Assembly: GCA_018466975.1 (NCBI GenBank)
Contig: CM031561.1
Location: 1,426,001 to 1,490,000, forward strand
Reading direction: 5' to 3'
Length of the DNA: 64,000 bases
DNA from: Sparassis latifolia
Taxonomy: Eukaryota; Basidiomycota; Agaricomycetes; Polyporales; Sparassidaceae
Shown: piece by piece, positions 1 to 11,666 of the stretch
Numbering within the stretch: position 1 is the first letter of the stretch
How the letters are laid out: every line of letters begins with the position of its first letter
The notes under the pieces: model-generated
Database searches by the model: none
Seen by the model: only the letters and a program-made list of their open reading frames with translations
Told to the model about the DNA's origin: nothing
Translations under genes and position numbers: made by a program

Positions 1-697
1 GTTTCCTCGATCGAGCAGAAGGAGGAGTCTAAGGGGAACGAGGTGCAAGTCCAGATGATCAAGGGTTACAGAGAGAAGATTGAGAGCGAGCTCGCAAAAA
101 TTTGCGAGGATATCCTTGATGTTCTCGACAAGCACTTAATCCCGTCGGCCGCTTCCGGCGAGTCGAAGGTCTTCTACCACAAGATGTTCGTCACTTTGTG
201 TCTCTTTTATGTCGCTTGCGCTCATAGAGTGGTTTCTAGGATGGGTGACTACCACCGTTATCTTGCCGAGTTCGCCACTGGAGACAAGCGGAAGGACAGT
301 GCAGACAAGTCGCTAGAAGCGTACAAGGCTGCATCTGACGTCGCTGTCACTGAACTTCCCCCCACACACCCGATCCGTCTCGGGCTTGCCCTCAATTTCT
401 CTGTCTTCTACTACGAGATCCTCAACAGCCCGGATCGTGCGTGTCACCTGGCGAAGCAGGCATTTGACGACGCTATCGCTGAGCTCGACACCCTCTCGGA
501 GGAGAGCTACAAGGACTCGACTCTCATCATGCAGCTGCTCAGAGACAACCTGACACTCTGGACGTCCGACATGCAGGAGTCGGGTATGTTTATCCGCTTA
601 CGTTTTGTTTTACTTGCTGACATAGATGTTCTCGTTGACAGACAAGCCTGCGGACAAGGATGAGGCAGGTGATGCTGCTGCGGAGGAGGGCGCTTAG
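1..697 (+). CDS. 14-3-3 protein, 3' part (5' end outside window)
   Basis: Phosphoserine/phosphothreonine-binding dimeric adaptor of the 14-3-3 family, acting in signalling in cytosol and nucleus. Frame 1 opens inside the conserved [12 protein letters not shown] block and continues through the family blocks [38 protein letters not shown] and [21 protein letters not shown] to [10 protein letters not shown], followed by a short acidic tail. Exons are 1-185, 240-583 and 642-697 (585 nt, in frame). The intron at 186-239 is 54 nt, stop-free and a multiple of three. If read through it would insert 18 residues between the two methionines of KMM, so it is easily missed. The second intron (584-641) has a GTATGT donor. 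The N-terminal helices needed for dimerisation lie outside the window. Confidence 0.96.
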
Positions 698-1046
698 ATG
701 CTGTCACTGTCTTTGTGAACGGTTTCTGTCGTCGTCGTGTGTCTCTTGCTCTTTAATCCCTACCATCCTGCATACTTCATCGTACCATATCTGCACCATT
801 ACCATCCCCGTCGCATACTCTCTTATTACCTCCTATCGTTTTATGTTTTTTTTCCTGTTCCATGTGATGTCGAATGGTCTGAACCAAGGCGATTTCGGAA
901 GCAGACAAGCATGCTCTGGCTGTGTGGTGTGTGCGTAAGCGACGTGAATATTGATTAGCAAGTCAAAAGGATATGGAGATTTCTTTTCGGAAGCCATCTG
1001 TAAGTTTTACACCAATATTGTATGTCCGTGAAAAGGGTTGAGATGA
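698..1046. other. intergenic, 14-3-3 3' UTR to tRNA
   Basis: T-rich 3' flank of the 14-3-3 gene. I see no supported gene here; the short reading frames lack any family signature. Confidence 0.6.
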
Positions 1047-1132
1047 GCCCCCGTTGTCTAATGGCTATGACGTCAGACTTCTAGGGCGAACTCCTGAATC
1101 TGGAGGTTGCGGGTTCGAGTCCCGCCGGGGGT
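1047..1132 (+). tRNA. tRNA-Arg (anticodon TCT) with 14-nt intron
   Basis: A full cloverleaf can be folded by eye. The 7-bp acceptor stem pairs 1047-1053 (GCCCCCG) with 1126-1132 (CGGGGGT; one G-U pair). The D stem is GTC/GAC. The anticodon stem TCAGA (1073-1077) pairs with TCTGG (1099-1103). The anticodon TCT lies at 1080-1082 in a C-T-TCT-A loop. The T arm is GCGGG-TTCGAGT-CCCGC, with the B-box consensus GGTTCGAGTCC. A 14-nt intron at 1084-1097 sits at the canonical position, one base 3' of the anticodon. The anticodon decodes AGA. Confidence 0.93.
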
Positions 1133-1992
1133 ATGGGATGACAGGATACAATGTTTTGCATTTTGGAATGCACAGTGGATATGGATAGAGTACTGTCGCA
1201 AGAATTGTCGGCCAAACTCAAGCACCTCGATCGACCGAGACTTTAAAATTGTGTCTGCCCGCAGAGCAAGTCCTGGCCAGACCGACGGCAGAGGTATTGG
1301 CAACACACGTCTTCTCAACTACATGTGCTGTAGTGGGAACGACAAGGATGTGTATTCGGAAGCCTGCGAGTATATTACACGAGAACGTAAGCAGGCACAG
1401 AGATAGGATACTGTTGAGTGCTTGTGTGTGTGGAAGTCGTGATGCGGTGTTGTGATGGAGCATCCGCGGAAGATCTGAAGTATGGTATGTATGTTCGTTA
1501 TTACACGACTCGAAAGGGTAGTCATTGTGGCGGGGACGCCACCGGGGCTGGCACTGCCGGTAGAGCCGAGAGAAAGAGATATCGGCCTGTTAGAACTTTG
1601 CTGTGTTGGAAGTAAAGAGGCGCAACGGCACGTGTCGATGTTATGTGGTGATTTGGAGTGCGCGGAAGTAAGTCGCAGCAGATCACCAGATCTTAAACAT
1701 AGATCGGGTGGAGGGGGTGGCCCGACAACGTCCGACTTGTGACACGTTCCTGCGGTGAACACGAGGCAGTCTGTGCGCAAGAGAAAGGGGACGAGAGACG
1801 GAGGAGGAGAGCTGGGAGAAAGGAGTGGCGTCGTTCACGCCGCGAGCATGAGAGCGAGACGATCAGCGCGATAAATAGAAAACTCAGCGACACTGATGGA
1901 TTCCCACGCGGAAGGCGAGGGGTGGCAATTGAAGGGCCGCTATTCCAGGGCGCTGCGTCCTGCGTTCTCCAGTTTCTGTTACCACGACCACC
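1133..1992. other. intergenic and likely 5' UTR/promoter of the KDM5 gene
   Basis: About 860 bp with several short overlapping frames in all phases and no recognisable protein. The part nearest the KDM5 start is likely leader or promoter. I see no convincing TATA box or repeat. Confidence 0.5.
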
Positions 1993-4900
1993 ATGCACGG
2001 GAGTCCCACTCCTCGCGGTACTCCCTCTCGCCGAGGCAGATCTCCTCGCGCCCCAGCTGCCTCTCCGTCGTCTCCCACAATTACACCAGATTTTTCTATC
2101 AGACCCGCCGCCACTTTCACAACATGTTTGTCCATCCCCGTCGAGGGTGCTCTTCCGATCGAACGACCCGAGCCTCCTGCTCCCACAGCAGCAGCCGACT
2201 CTTCCGCTCACCCTTCCTCCAACGAATCCAAGAGAGCTCCCAGAAAATCTAAGATGGATGCCCTTGTGGCCCTCCACAATCACGCTCAGTCCTCGTTGGG
2301 CCAGGAGGACCTCAACGACACCATCAACGACGACGCCGGGATCCGCGTCCAACTGCATGATGGTCCTCCCATCGCTGTCTCACCTCGTTTGGACCTGTCA
2401 TCTGTCAAGACGCCCAAACCCGGAAGCGAAGCCTCCGAGCCGTCGCAGCGGCCGTTTGGACTGACCAACTGCCCCACATTTCGCCCCACCCCGGAGCAAT
2501 TCAAGGACCCCTTGGCTTACATTCGCTCCATATCCGACGAAGGAAAGCAGTACGGGATCTGCAAAATTGTGCCGCCCGTCGGATGGAACATGCCTTTTGT
2601 CACTGATACCGAGGTGAGTGCTTGTTTTGATCGGCGACCGAGGCCCGTCATTTAACATTGTTGATAGAAATTTCGGTTCAAGACACGCCTTCAGCGCCTG
2701 AATTCGATTGAGGCATCGTCGCGAGCAAAGGTCAATTTCCTCGAGCAGCTCTATCGCTTCCACAAACAACAAGGAAATCCGCGAGTTTCGGTCCCTACAA
2801 TCAACCACAAGCCGCTCGATCTTTGGTTGCTTCGCAAAGAGGTGCACAAATTGGGTGGTTATGACGCGGTACGAGATCTTTATCTTTTGCGCCTTCCCCC
2901 GATCCGCGTCTCATTGCGTGCGTGGCGTTATTGTGATAGGTGACCAGAACCAAGAAATGGGCGGACCTCGGTCGGCTTCTAGGATATGGAGGTATCCCTG
3001 GCCTCTCGACGCAAATGAGAAATTCCTATGCTCGTGTTATCTTGCCGTTCGAGCAGTTTTCCGACCGAGTTCGTAACTCGCCCACCATGTCCCCTCACAA
3101 GCCTTACGACCCCCAGTTGAAGACTCACGTTAACACGCAGGCCGGAAGACCTTCTGCCTCGGGCTCGGCATCGGTTGCAGGAGATGAGAGCCCGCCGTCG
3201 AGTCCTTTGACAATGACATCCAGCCCGTTGTCGGAACCCCCTGATGAGGGTGATTACAAGGATCATGCCGCAGATAGGCCAAGCATGGCTAGACCGCGCA
3301 GAAGTGCCAGACATAGCTCTCAGGAGCATACAACGCGTGAGTGCTCAGTGTCAATCACCCTGCACAGTGCGCTGAGCCCTTGATCAAATAGCGGTTCGTA
3401 AAGCCTCAAATGCTAATGAAGGAGTACCTTCAGGGTCCCATGGCCCGAAAGCTGCCGCTGGCTCTTCCCAGACCCCGACCGAGGTAATGATTTTCACTGC
3501 AAAGCTCACCCTATCACATTTTTCACCGTTTTGGTTCAGCCTCATTGCGAAGTTTGTCATAAGAAAGATCGTGGAGAAGAAATGTTATTATGCGATGGCT
3601 GCGACTGTGGTAGGCTTCGGACTTTTTGGTGAGATCGATTTTGCATCTAACAATTTGGTGTTTCCAGGATTCCACATGTTCTGCCTCGATCCTCCTCTCT
3701 CCTCCATTCCCAAGGGCCAGTGGTTCTGCCACACATGTCTTTTTGGAACAGGAGGAGACTTTGGGTTCGATGAAGGCGAGGAACACAGTCTCTCCAGTTT
3801 CCAAGCCCGAGACCTTGAGTTCCGGCGACTTTGGTTTAAGTCGCACCCTGTTTCATCATCTACCGAGGAGGATGACAAGATGAATATGGACGAGGACTCG
3901 CCCTCGAAGAAGAATGTCAGCGACCCCAATGTCAACCGTATCGGCGACGTTGTCGTCTCCGAGACTGATGTGGAGAACGAATTTTGGAGGCTCGTTCAGT
4001 CGCCGCTGGAGACTGTTGAAGTTGAGTATGGTGCTGATGTACACTCAACTACTCACGGAAGGTATGCCATGGGCGAAGTCCACTGTATGGGACAGACGTT
4101 GACCCACTTATTTGGAAGTGGCATGCCAACGCTGGAGACCCATCCATTGGATCCATACTCCAAGGACCCATGGAATTTGAATAATATCCCGATATTACCT
4201 GACTCTTTGCTCCGTTATATCAAGTCAGATATCTCGGGTATGACTGTGCCCTGGACGTATGTAGGCATGGTGTTCTCGACGTTTTGCTGGCATAACGAGG
4301 TGTGTTCCCTTCTCTTCTCCCGCGATAAAGATTTACCGTAGTACGCATAGGATCACTACACCTACAGTATTAATTACAGTAAGTCTATGCAACAACGCTC
4401 TACAGCCATAGTGCTAAGGCGCATTGCAGTGCATTGGGGCGAGACGAAGACGTGGTACAGCATCCGTGGAGCAGATGCTGATAAGTTCGAGGCTGCAATC
4501 AAGCGGGAGGCCCCTGATCTCTTCGAGGCTCAGCCTGATCTTTTGTTCCAACTCGTCACATTGATGAATCCGAACAGGTTGAAGGAAGCTGGGTTGGACG
4601 TGTACGCCTGTAATCAGAGGGCGGGCGAGTTTGTCATCACCTTCCCGAGGGCTTACCATGCAGGCTTCAATCACGGAGTGGGTTCATTCCCTCACATTTC
4701 AGGCGCGTCTACTGACCAGTCCATCCAGCTGAACTTCAACGAAGCTGTCAACTTCGCTCTACCTGATTGGTTGCCTCTTGGGTTGGACTGCATGAAGCGG
4801 TATCAAGAGCACAGGAAACTACCCGTGTTCTCCCATGACGAGCTGCTCATCACAATCACGCAGCAATCGCAGACCATTCAGACCGCCTTGTGGTGAGTTG

Positions 4901-7900
4901 TTTCATCGTCATAGTGTCACTGCATCTAATTCGACTGGGCATGTGTCAGGTTGAATGAGAGTTTGCAGGAGATGACCGAACGCGAAATGAGTATTCGAGC
5001 CAGAGCCCGATCTCTCCAGATGAACGAAGTGCTTGAAGAAACCGATCGGGCCGAAGAACAGTATCAATGCACCATCTGCAAAATGTTCTGTTACCTATCG
5101 CAGATCACGTGTTCGTGCACGACGAAGGTTGTATGCATCGACCATGTCGACTCCCTCTGCAAGTGTGCTCGCACCAGCAAGATTCTGCGGAAGCGTTTCG
5201 AGGACACGGAGTTGCAGGATATACAAGCGAAAGTTTCCGAGCGCGCCGCCGTTCCCTCCGCCTGGCGAGGCAAGCTCAACAAACTTCTTTCAGAGAGCGC
5301 CCGTCCACCTCTCCGAAGCCTGCGCGCGCTCGTTGCAGAAGGGGAGCGCATCAATTACCCGCTGTCCGAGCTTCACGCTCTACGCAAATGTGTCACTCGG
5401 GCCAACGAATGGGTTGATTTGGCAAACGTGTTCCTCGTTCGCAAGCCGAGCAGGAAACGTGCACGCAAGTCTAAAGGGCGCGCCTCCGAGGGTTTGATAG
5501 ATGATACCGGAGACAAGCCTGAGCGCACGTTAGACGATCTCTATACGGCTCTGAAAGAGGTGGACACTTTAGGATTCGACTGTCCGGAGATAGGATTTTT
5601 GAAGAATCTCACCAACGAAGCGGAGGAGACGAGGAACAAAGCTCGCACTCTTCTGAGCTCGTCTTCTGGCCCTCGCGATCGCCAGGAATACGTGCAAGAA
5701 TGTGAACGCCTCCTGCTTCAAGGTTCATCCATCAATGTGCTCGTGGACGAGTTGCTGGAGGTGGAGAAGATCGTCCTGCGCGAGCAGCTCATCAAGGAGC
5801 TGGATGAAGTCCTGGATACCGAAGTGGTGACCTTGGAGGAGATCAGACAATACATGGCACGCGCTCAAGCCTGTGACCTGTCGACCAATCGTGCCTACAT
5901 GTCTTCTCTCGAGAAATTGTTGCATACCGGAGAGGCCTGGGAGGAGCGCGTCAAAGCGGTGCTCACGAAGCCTCAGCGTACGTTGGATGAACTCGATGAG
6001 GTTATCAAGGCCAGGAACATGTACGACGGTCAGGTTGGCCGTGATAGCGTGCCCGCAGATCCGGAACTGGTGGATCGCCTTATGTCTACTCGCACTCGTG
6101 CTCAGGAATACGAGAGGCAGGCGAAGGCATGGTTAATACCCGAGCCTGGTGCTCCAAAGCCGAAAGTGCAGGAGGTGTCTAAGTTGGTCGGCCGCGGGGA
6201 GAAGGAATTTAACATACAAGCCATACAAGATTTGAAGAGGACAGTTGACTTTGCGCTTGATCTGGAGGCGCGGTGCGACGCGGTGTTGAAGAATCGCTAC
6301 CAGCACAACGAGGAAACTGACATCTTTGTCACGATGCTCCAGTGGCGTAACTATGCCAAGGAACACCTCACCATGTTCATCTTGCCTAACTTTGACAAGC
6401 TTGACAAACAGATTGCTCTCCATTATCGGTGGTTGGAGGGCCTACCATGGTTCTGCCGACAGCACCAAGAAGCTCACGGTCAGCCCATACTGGACGATGT
6501 GGTCGAGTCTACTCGACCGGAAGACGATCTTCCTCCTAATGATGAATACTTCACTTGCATCTGCACGACTCCTGTTCGTCCTCCTGCTGCCGGAACTGTC
6601 TCCGACGCCGTTCAGTGTGATCACTGTTATGCAAGATTCCATGGTGTCTGTGCTGCGAATGGTGGATCGTGCCCATTCTGCGATCATCATCATTGGAACG
6701 GTACAATTCACAAGGAACGAAGCTGGCATTTCTGCTATCTTCCGACGATACTCCTGCACGCCCCGGATATAACCAAAAACTACTCGGAGGATTGGAAGCA
6801 ATTGGAAATTATAGTCCATCGAGTGGACAGACTCTCAGCTGCAATCGGACAGTTCTTGTCCTTTGCTTCCCAACCTGCTAATCAGAGGCCGGAGTACATT
6901 CCGCAGGTTAGGCACTATATGCGCAAATTGTACAAGATTCAGTTCGCAGTCTCCCCCAATCCCGAGGTCTCTTTCGGCCTGGATCTTGCAGGCCTGCACC
7001 GCATCTTGGCCGGTCAACCTGCACCTGTCCGTGTGAAGAAAAGGCGTCGCCCGAAGTTTACGTTTGGTCAAGATATCGATAAGGATTGGATGGATAGCAC
7101 CCGATGCATTTGCAGAGGTCGGACCAACTACTTGCTGAACTATCCTACAGTTGAATGCGAGCTATGCGGCAAGTTCTACCATGCTGGTTGTGTTTTCTTC
7201 CCTATGGACCCGTCGTCGGGAGTGCGCAATCGCTTTATGTGCCCGCTCTGCTGTCTGCGGAAAAATAGGGCTTATCCGTATTCAGAAGTCCGCGTCAAAC
7301 ACATTGGTACGTGCACGTTGTATTGGTGCTGCCATGCAATTTGACTATCGCCCTACAGATAACCCTGAACCCGATACTTACGTCGACACCAAGGAGATGC
7401 TAGACACGTTCAGCAAGGAGATCATCTACATGAAGCTGCCGCCCCCGTATACGCAGACTCTCTTCGTTGAGCTCATTCGCTTTACCCCAGGGCAGCCAGA
7501 CAACGTTTCTGGGAACGGGGCAGGTCCTCGCAATGCAGGGCCCAGTAGTCCGCACGGGCTTATCGGCAACGGTAGTTCACCCCACCCTCGAGCTATCCAG
7601 CCCCCGCCTCCTCATCCGCATCACTCGTCGCATGCTCCTAATCCCTCTCCACTGGCCATCCCTTTCGATGCCGGACGCGCCTCTGGATCGTCTCATCACG
7701 TTCCTCCACCTCCACCATGGGCTAGTCGATGGAGCAATGCCGCCGTTGCTGCAGCTCCGCCCATGGCCAGGTCTCATCCCGAGCAGTTGAGGTCACCCCT
7801 CGCTACTCCGCCGCAGGCTTCTAGGAAGCGCAAATATCCTGAAGAGGCTCCTCCGCCGCCTGATGATCGCTTTGGCCCTATCCCCGGTGTCTCGTCCGGA

Positions 7901-8169
7901 ATACCTTCACCGAAGCGACGTCAGACGTCGCATACTCCACAGCCGGCACCACGTACGAGCCAGGGCTTGTCTCCATCCCTGGCGATGATGCTCTCGCCTT
8001 CACCAAACGATGTTAGATCCCCGACGCACCAACCGTACTCTGGTCGTGGCATTGGCCATGGTTCGTCGAGCAGGATGCCCGATGATGGTTTACCATCGGT
8101 ACGTGAATCGTAAGTGTTGACCTCTTCAGCCTGCTGACTCGTGAAATTCAGGATCGTCGACTACGTTAA
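1993..8169 (+). CDS. KDM5/JARID1-type histone H3K4 demethylase (Lid2-like)
   Basis: Fe(II)/2-oxoglutarate dioxygenase predicted to demethylate H3K4me3/me2 in the nucleus. Domains in order: a disordered N-terminus; JmjN (about residues 157-205); ARID (about 210-320, with GGYDAV and WADLGRLLG); PHD1 (about 438-490, CEVCHKKD...CDGCDCG); JmjC (about 560-760, with [22 protein letters not shown] supplying the metal His and Glu, and AGFNHG the distal His); C5HC2 zinc finger (CTICKMFCYL); a helical PLU-1 region; a second PHD-like finger (about 1353, CICTTP...CDHCYARFHGVC); a third PHD (about 1537, CICRGR...CELCGKFYHAGC); and a Pro/Ser-rich tail. There are twelve exons: 1993-2613, 2668-2868, 2940-3336, 3392-3483, 3540-3609, 3668-4299, 4351-4378, 4430-4677, 4729-4892, 4950-7306, 7359-8098 and 8152-8169. 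They sum to 5568 nt (1855 aa). The last 18-nt exon is tentative: without that splice the frame stops at 8113. The 28-nt exon encodes JmjC residues just after the metal ligands. Confidence 0.93.
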
Positions 8170-8713
8170 GATCGCGCTCCTGTTTTTCGGTACCCATCGT
8201 CTTTTTGAACTGATATTATACGCTATTTTGGTTATCCCGTTGTTCATCTCTATTGTGCTGTATCCGTCGTTCTTGTTGTCTCGTGTAGTTCTATGCCTAA
8301 CTTTATCTTGCGAAATGCCCGAAGAATGGAGCGGGATGGTTGCGTAGCGGTACCTCTAGTTTGAGCGTGCATTGTGGCAGATACTCTGGAGGTCTCCTGT
8401 GCGTGGAAAGTAATATCTAATCGAGTCTCCCGCTGAACCGGAGGAAAAGTTCCTATCATATAATAAACAGTACGGCAGAGAGCTGACGAAGCGGTATTGT
8501 ATAATAGGCCCCCATAATGCGCGAGAGAGGCCATGGACATGCAGTCTATATGCAATGAGTGGTCAAGATGTACAGGCAAAACCTGTCAAGTGACACCGAG
8601 AAGAAAGTGAAGTATGTGCCCTCGTGAAGTCGTGAATAATCCACAGGACTCTGTTACTATCCGGGGCCTAGCAGATGACAAAAGGTGCCGCCGAAAGTGA
8701 CCGAAAGTGAGCC
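8170..8713. other. convergent 3' region between KDM5 and CorA genes
   Basis: Two converging genes end on either side of this 544-bp stretch, so it should hold both 3' UTRs. No gene or repeat is supported. Confidence 0.5.
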
Positions 8714-11232
8714 TCAACGATGCACCATGAGCTTGTAGGTCGAATATCCTGCAATCACTGCAAAAACGGCCAGTACTCCAATGATACCAAAGAACCAGTT
8801 TAAGTTCTAGGTAGACGGATGAGGTGAGGAGGAAAACTGGCAGATAAGAAATAGACGTCACTTACATCCTGAATATCCTGCCCCGGTACGTGCACGTTCA
8901 TGCCCCATAAACCTGATAAAAGGGACACATTGATATTTACGGGCAACTCCTTTTTTGACTGATGCGCTCACCGGTCACAAGGTTCATGGGAATCAGCACT
9001 GTTCCAAGCGCGGTGAGTTTCGAGAGGACATCATTGATTTGGTTGTTCGCCTCAGTCATCTCGATTGAAATTTGCGCGAGGTAATTTGAGTGTGAACGCG
9101 ACAGAATCTTCTCGTAATGGTTGAGGTTCTGTGTCATCGTAATCAAATGATCTTGAATATCGGACAGATAGAGACCCTGCATTGAACGGTCAGAGAAACT
9201 GCGATACAAAGGAGGGATGGCAATAGACTGACGATATCTGAGGTAGGAGCAACACGCCAATTCTCATTGCAGCGCTTCGCAAGTCCCTTCACGACATCCG
9301 CCTTGTTGCCCATCAACCTGAGAAGACCCATCACTTTCTTGCGGCATGTACCAATCCTATAGTAGGTTTTAAATAATCAAATACTGACGACGGTAGAATG
9401 CATATAGACGAACCTGCGAAGCATATCGCTTTGTTCTGCCTCTTTGAGAATCAAGACCAGTTCGTCGATACTATCGACCTCATATTCTATACTCTGAATG
9501 AGCGGTCCAAACGCATCCGTGATATCGTCAATGAGCGCATATGATATCCAGTCCGAGGTGACACTAATGTAATCTTTCAGCTGTTTGATACGGCGGCGTA
9601 CGTTCTGTGGGTGAGGCGTCGATCGGAAATGGAACTATGATTAATTGTCAGTTTGGTATCTTCGTGTGGAAATTGCAGCCGACATACTGAAATTATTCCA
9701 TCTCGGAAAACAATGATGTACATGTTAAGCGGCTCTAGGTGTGTTGGGCTGTACGGATCTTGGTCAAATCCGCGGAAACAAACGAGGTAGTAGTGCCGGA
9801 ATAGTTCTATTTTCTCCCGAGTTTCCTCCATCTGAATATCTTCTGTCGTCAATGGATGGATACTGAAGACCTTGCTGAGCATCCTCATCTCCTCGTCCGT
9901 TGGCGAAAGGACGTCCAGCCACCAAGTGTAGCTGTCCGAGCCAACTTCAGTCCCGTTCCGCCGCTCACCCCCACCACCTTTGCCGTTCGTTCCTGCAATG
10001 GGCATCGGGGATACGGCTCCTGGTCGGGGACTATCAGCTGTGGGGCCTGCTCTGACATTCGGGGGACGGGCTACATTAGGCGGTGTAGATGTCCTTACAG
10101 GCACCCTTCCAGCCCTACCGAGAAAGAGATCCTCGAATGACTGACCCTCTGCAGGTAACTCGCTCAAGCTCCGTGCATGAATGGTCGCCGAAAGCACGTT
10201 CGAGTAGAACGAGAATCTGTACGGTCTGTCGTGTCCGGACGGCGTACCACCGCCGATCCCGATACCAGAAGGGCCGGATGAGCCGGTTCCACCGAATCCA
10301 GTAAGATTCTCGTATGACGGGACAGCGCTGAGAATCGTTCCTACGCCTGCCAGGTGAGGAGCGCGGAGACCAAGTGTCGGTGGGGGGGCGCCGAGCTGTT
10401 CGAATAGTGCCATCTTCCCTCGCCGAGGTGCATTGCTCTGGCTCAATTTTCTGTGTCGCGCTCGCGGGACGGTGATGTCGTTGACGTGTACTGAACTCCC
10501 GCTGGCGTCCCCTTCTGCAGGAAGCTGAATGGAAGGAGATGGGCGCGGCCTAAAATCAAATGGATTGGTGAGCACACCCGAGGGTGTCTGGATACCGAGT
10601 TGTGCCTTCTCCTCGCGGGCAAAAGATTCGAGAAGTGAGAAGTCATACTGTGGACGATCCACAGTGGCCTGGTACATCGGAAGAGCACCCATGTACATCG
10701 GGAGAGCCCCCATGGAATTATCCTCTCCTTCAACGTTGTCGATAGAAACCAGCAGTGATGGATCATGGCCGGCACTGAGGTGATTCAGGTGAGCATCAAG
10801 GGAAGGACCAGAACGCAAGTCCTCTGTTGTCTCCAGGTCACCATTCATGCGCCCACCTTCTAGAGCGTCATTCATATCCTGCGCCTCCTGCAGCGATAGA
10901 TCTGGGAACTGTACATGATCCTCGGCTGTCGATCTACGTGCAGGCATGGTTATCGGAGAGGTAGTCGGTGAGACAGGGATGGTGCTGCTACGGGCTCGCG
11001 AAAGTTGCATCGCCATGTCAGCATCCATCGTGCGCTGCCGTTCACGGACCTCAGGATCGTTAGGGTTGAAGGAACGAGTGAGAGTAGGAGACAGGCGTGG
11101 GCGTGGAGGCACATCACTAATATCGCTGCCGCTAAGGTGATGTCGCACAGAGGAATGCTCTCCCGGGCGAATTGGGATCGGTGAGATCGTCAGGGAGCCG
11201 GATAGAATAGAAGATGCGTCCGGGGAACTCAT
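8714..11232 (-). CDS. CorA-family magnesium transporter (Alr1/Mnr2 type)
   Basis: Pentameric Mg2+ channel of the CorA-MIT superfamily, expected in the plasma or vacuolar membrane. The first about 400 residues are a Ser/Pro-rich cytosolic extension typical of fungal Alr/Mnr2 proteins. The conserved cytosolic funnel starts at WWLDVLSPTDEEM, followed by IHPLTTEDI and long helices. Two membrane segments lie at the C-terminus, with the signature GMN in the loop (LWGMNVHVPGQD, about residues 699-710) and a final helix NLNWFFGIIGVLAVFAVIAG. Exons on the minus strand: 11232-9688, 9634-9414, 9356-9233, 9176-8972, 8912-8866 and 8806-8714 (2235 nt, 744 aa). The start is the first ATG of the open frame. 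A 7-residue motif MGALPMY is tandemly duplicated in the N-terminal extension. Confidence 0.93.
10673..10714. repeat. 21-bp tandem duplication inside the CorA coding region
   Basis: Two adjacent 21-bp units (10673-10693 and 10694-10714) differ at two bases and encode MGALPMY twice in a row in the disordered N-terminal extension. It is a recent-looking in-frame duplication outside the transport domain. Confidence 0.8.
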
Positions 11233-11666
11233 TGCGACGAACGGTGGTCGGCTGAACTCCTAACTAAATTTTCTGTGAGCGAGCACTGTGACACTTGTAG
11301 TGAAAAATGGTTCTCAACCTAAAGTTCCACGAGCCAGTAGACTCAGATACGGAAGTGACTATATGCAGGTAACTCTCAGAGTGAAGTAAAACGTGGTTGA
11401 AGAGTCCTCCAGCTGAGATAGACCAGCTTCAGCTTGACTTCTCACAAGAGTGAAGTTGCGGATGATCCGTCCTAACTTCGCAAAAAAAAGAGCACGATTT
11501 GTTCAGCCGGGTACAACGAAGAGGTGAATTTCGAGGCGCAGAATTGGGGGTGGACGACGGGATAAGAGCAGACAGTGGTGCATGATCAGGCTTGACATGG
11601 TGCACCACTCGACGTTTTGCGCCAAATAAGGCGTTTTACCCACTGGCCCGGGCATGTCTACGCTCC
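11233..11666. promoter_or_regulatory. shared divergent promoter region of CorA transporter and Bst1 genes
   Basis: A 434-bp stretch lies between two divergent start codons. It must hold both promoters and leaders. I see no clear TATA box or defined operator. Confidence 0.5.

Noticed and set aside
1073..1318. 81-codon frame antisense to the tRNA
   Set aside because: It overlaps the tRNA gene, and sequence such as SHTPGGTRTRNLQIQEF is the familiar artefact of translating tRNA sequence.
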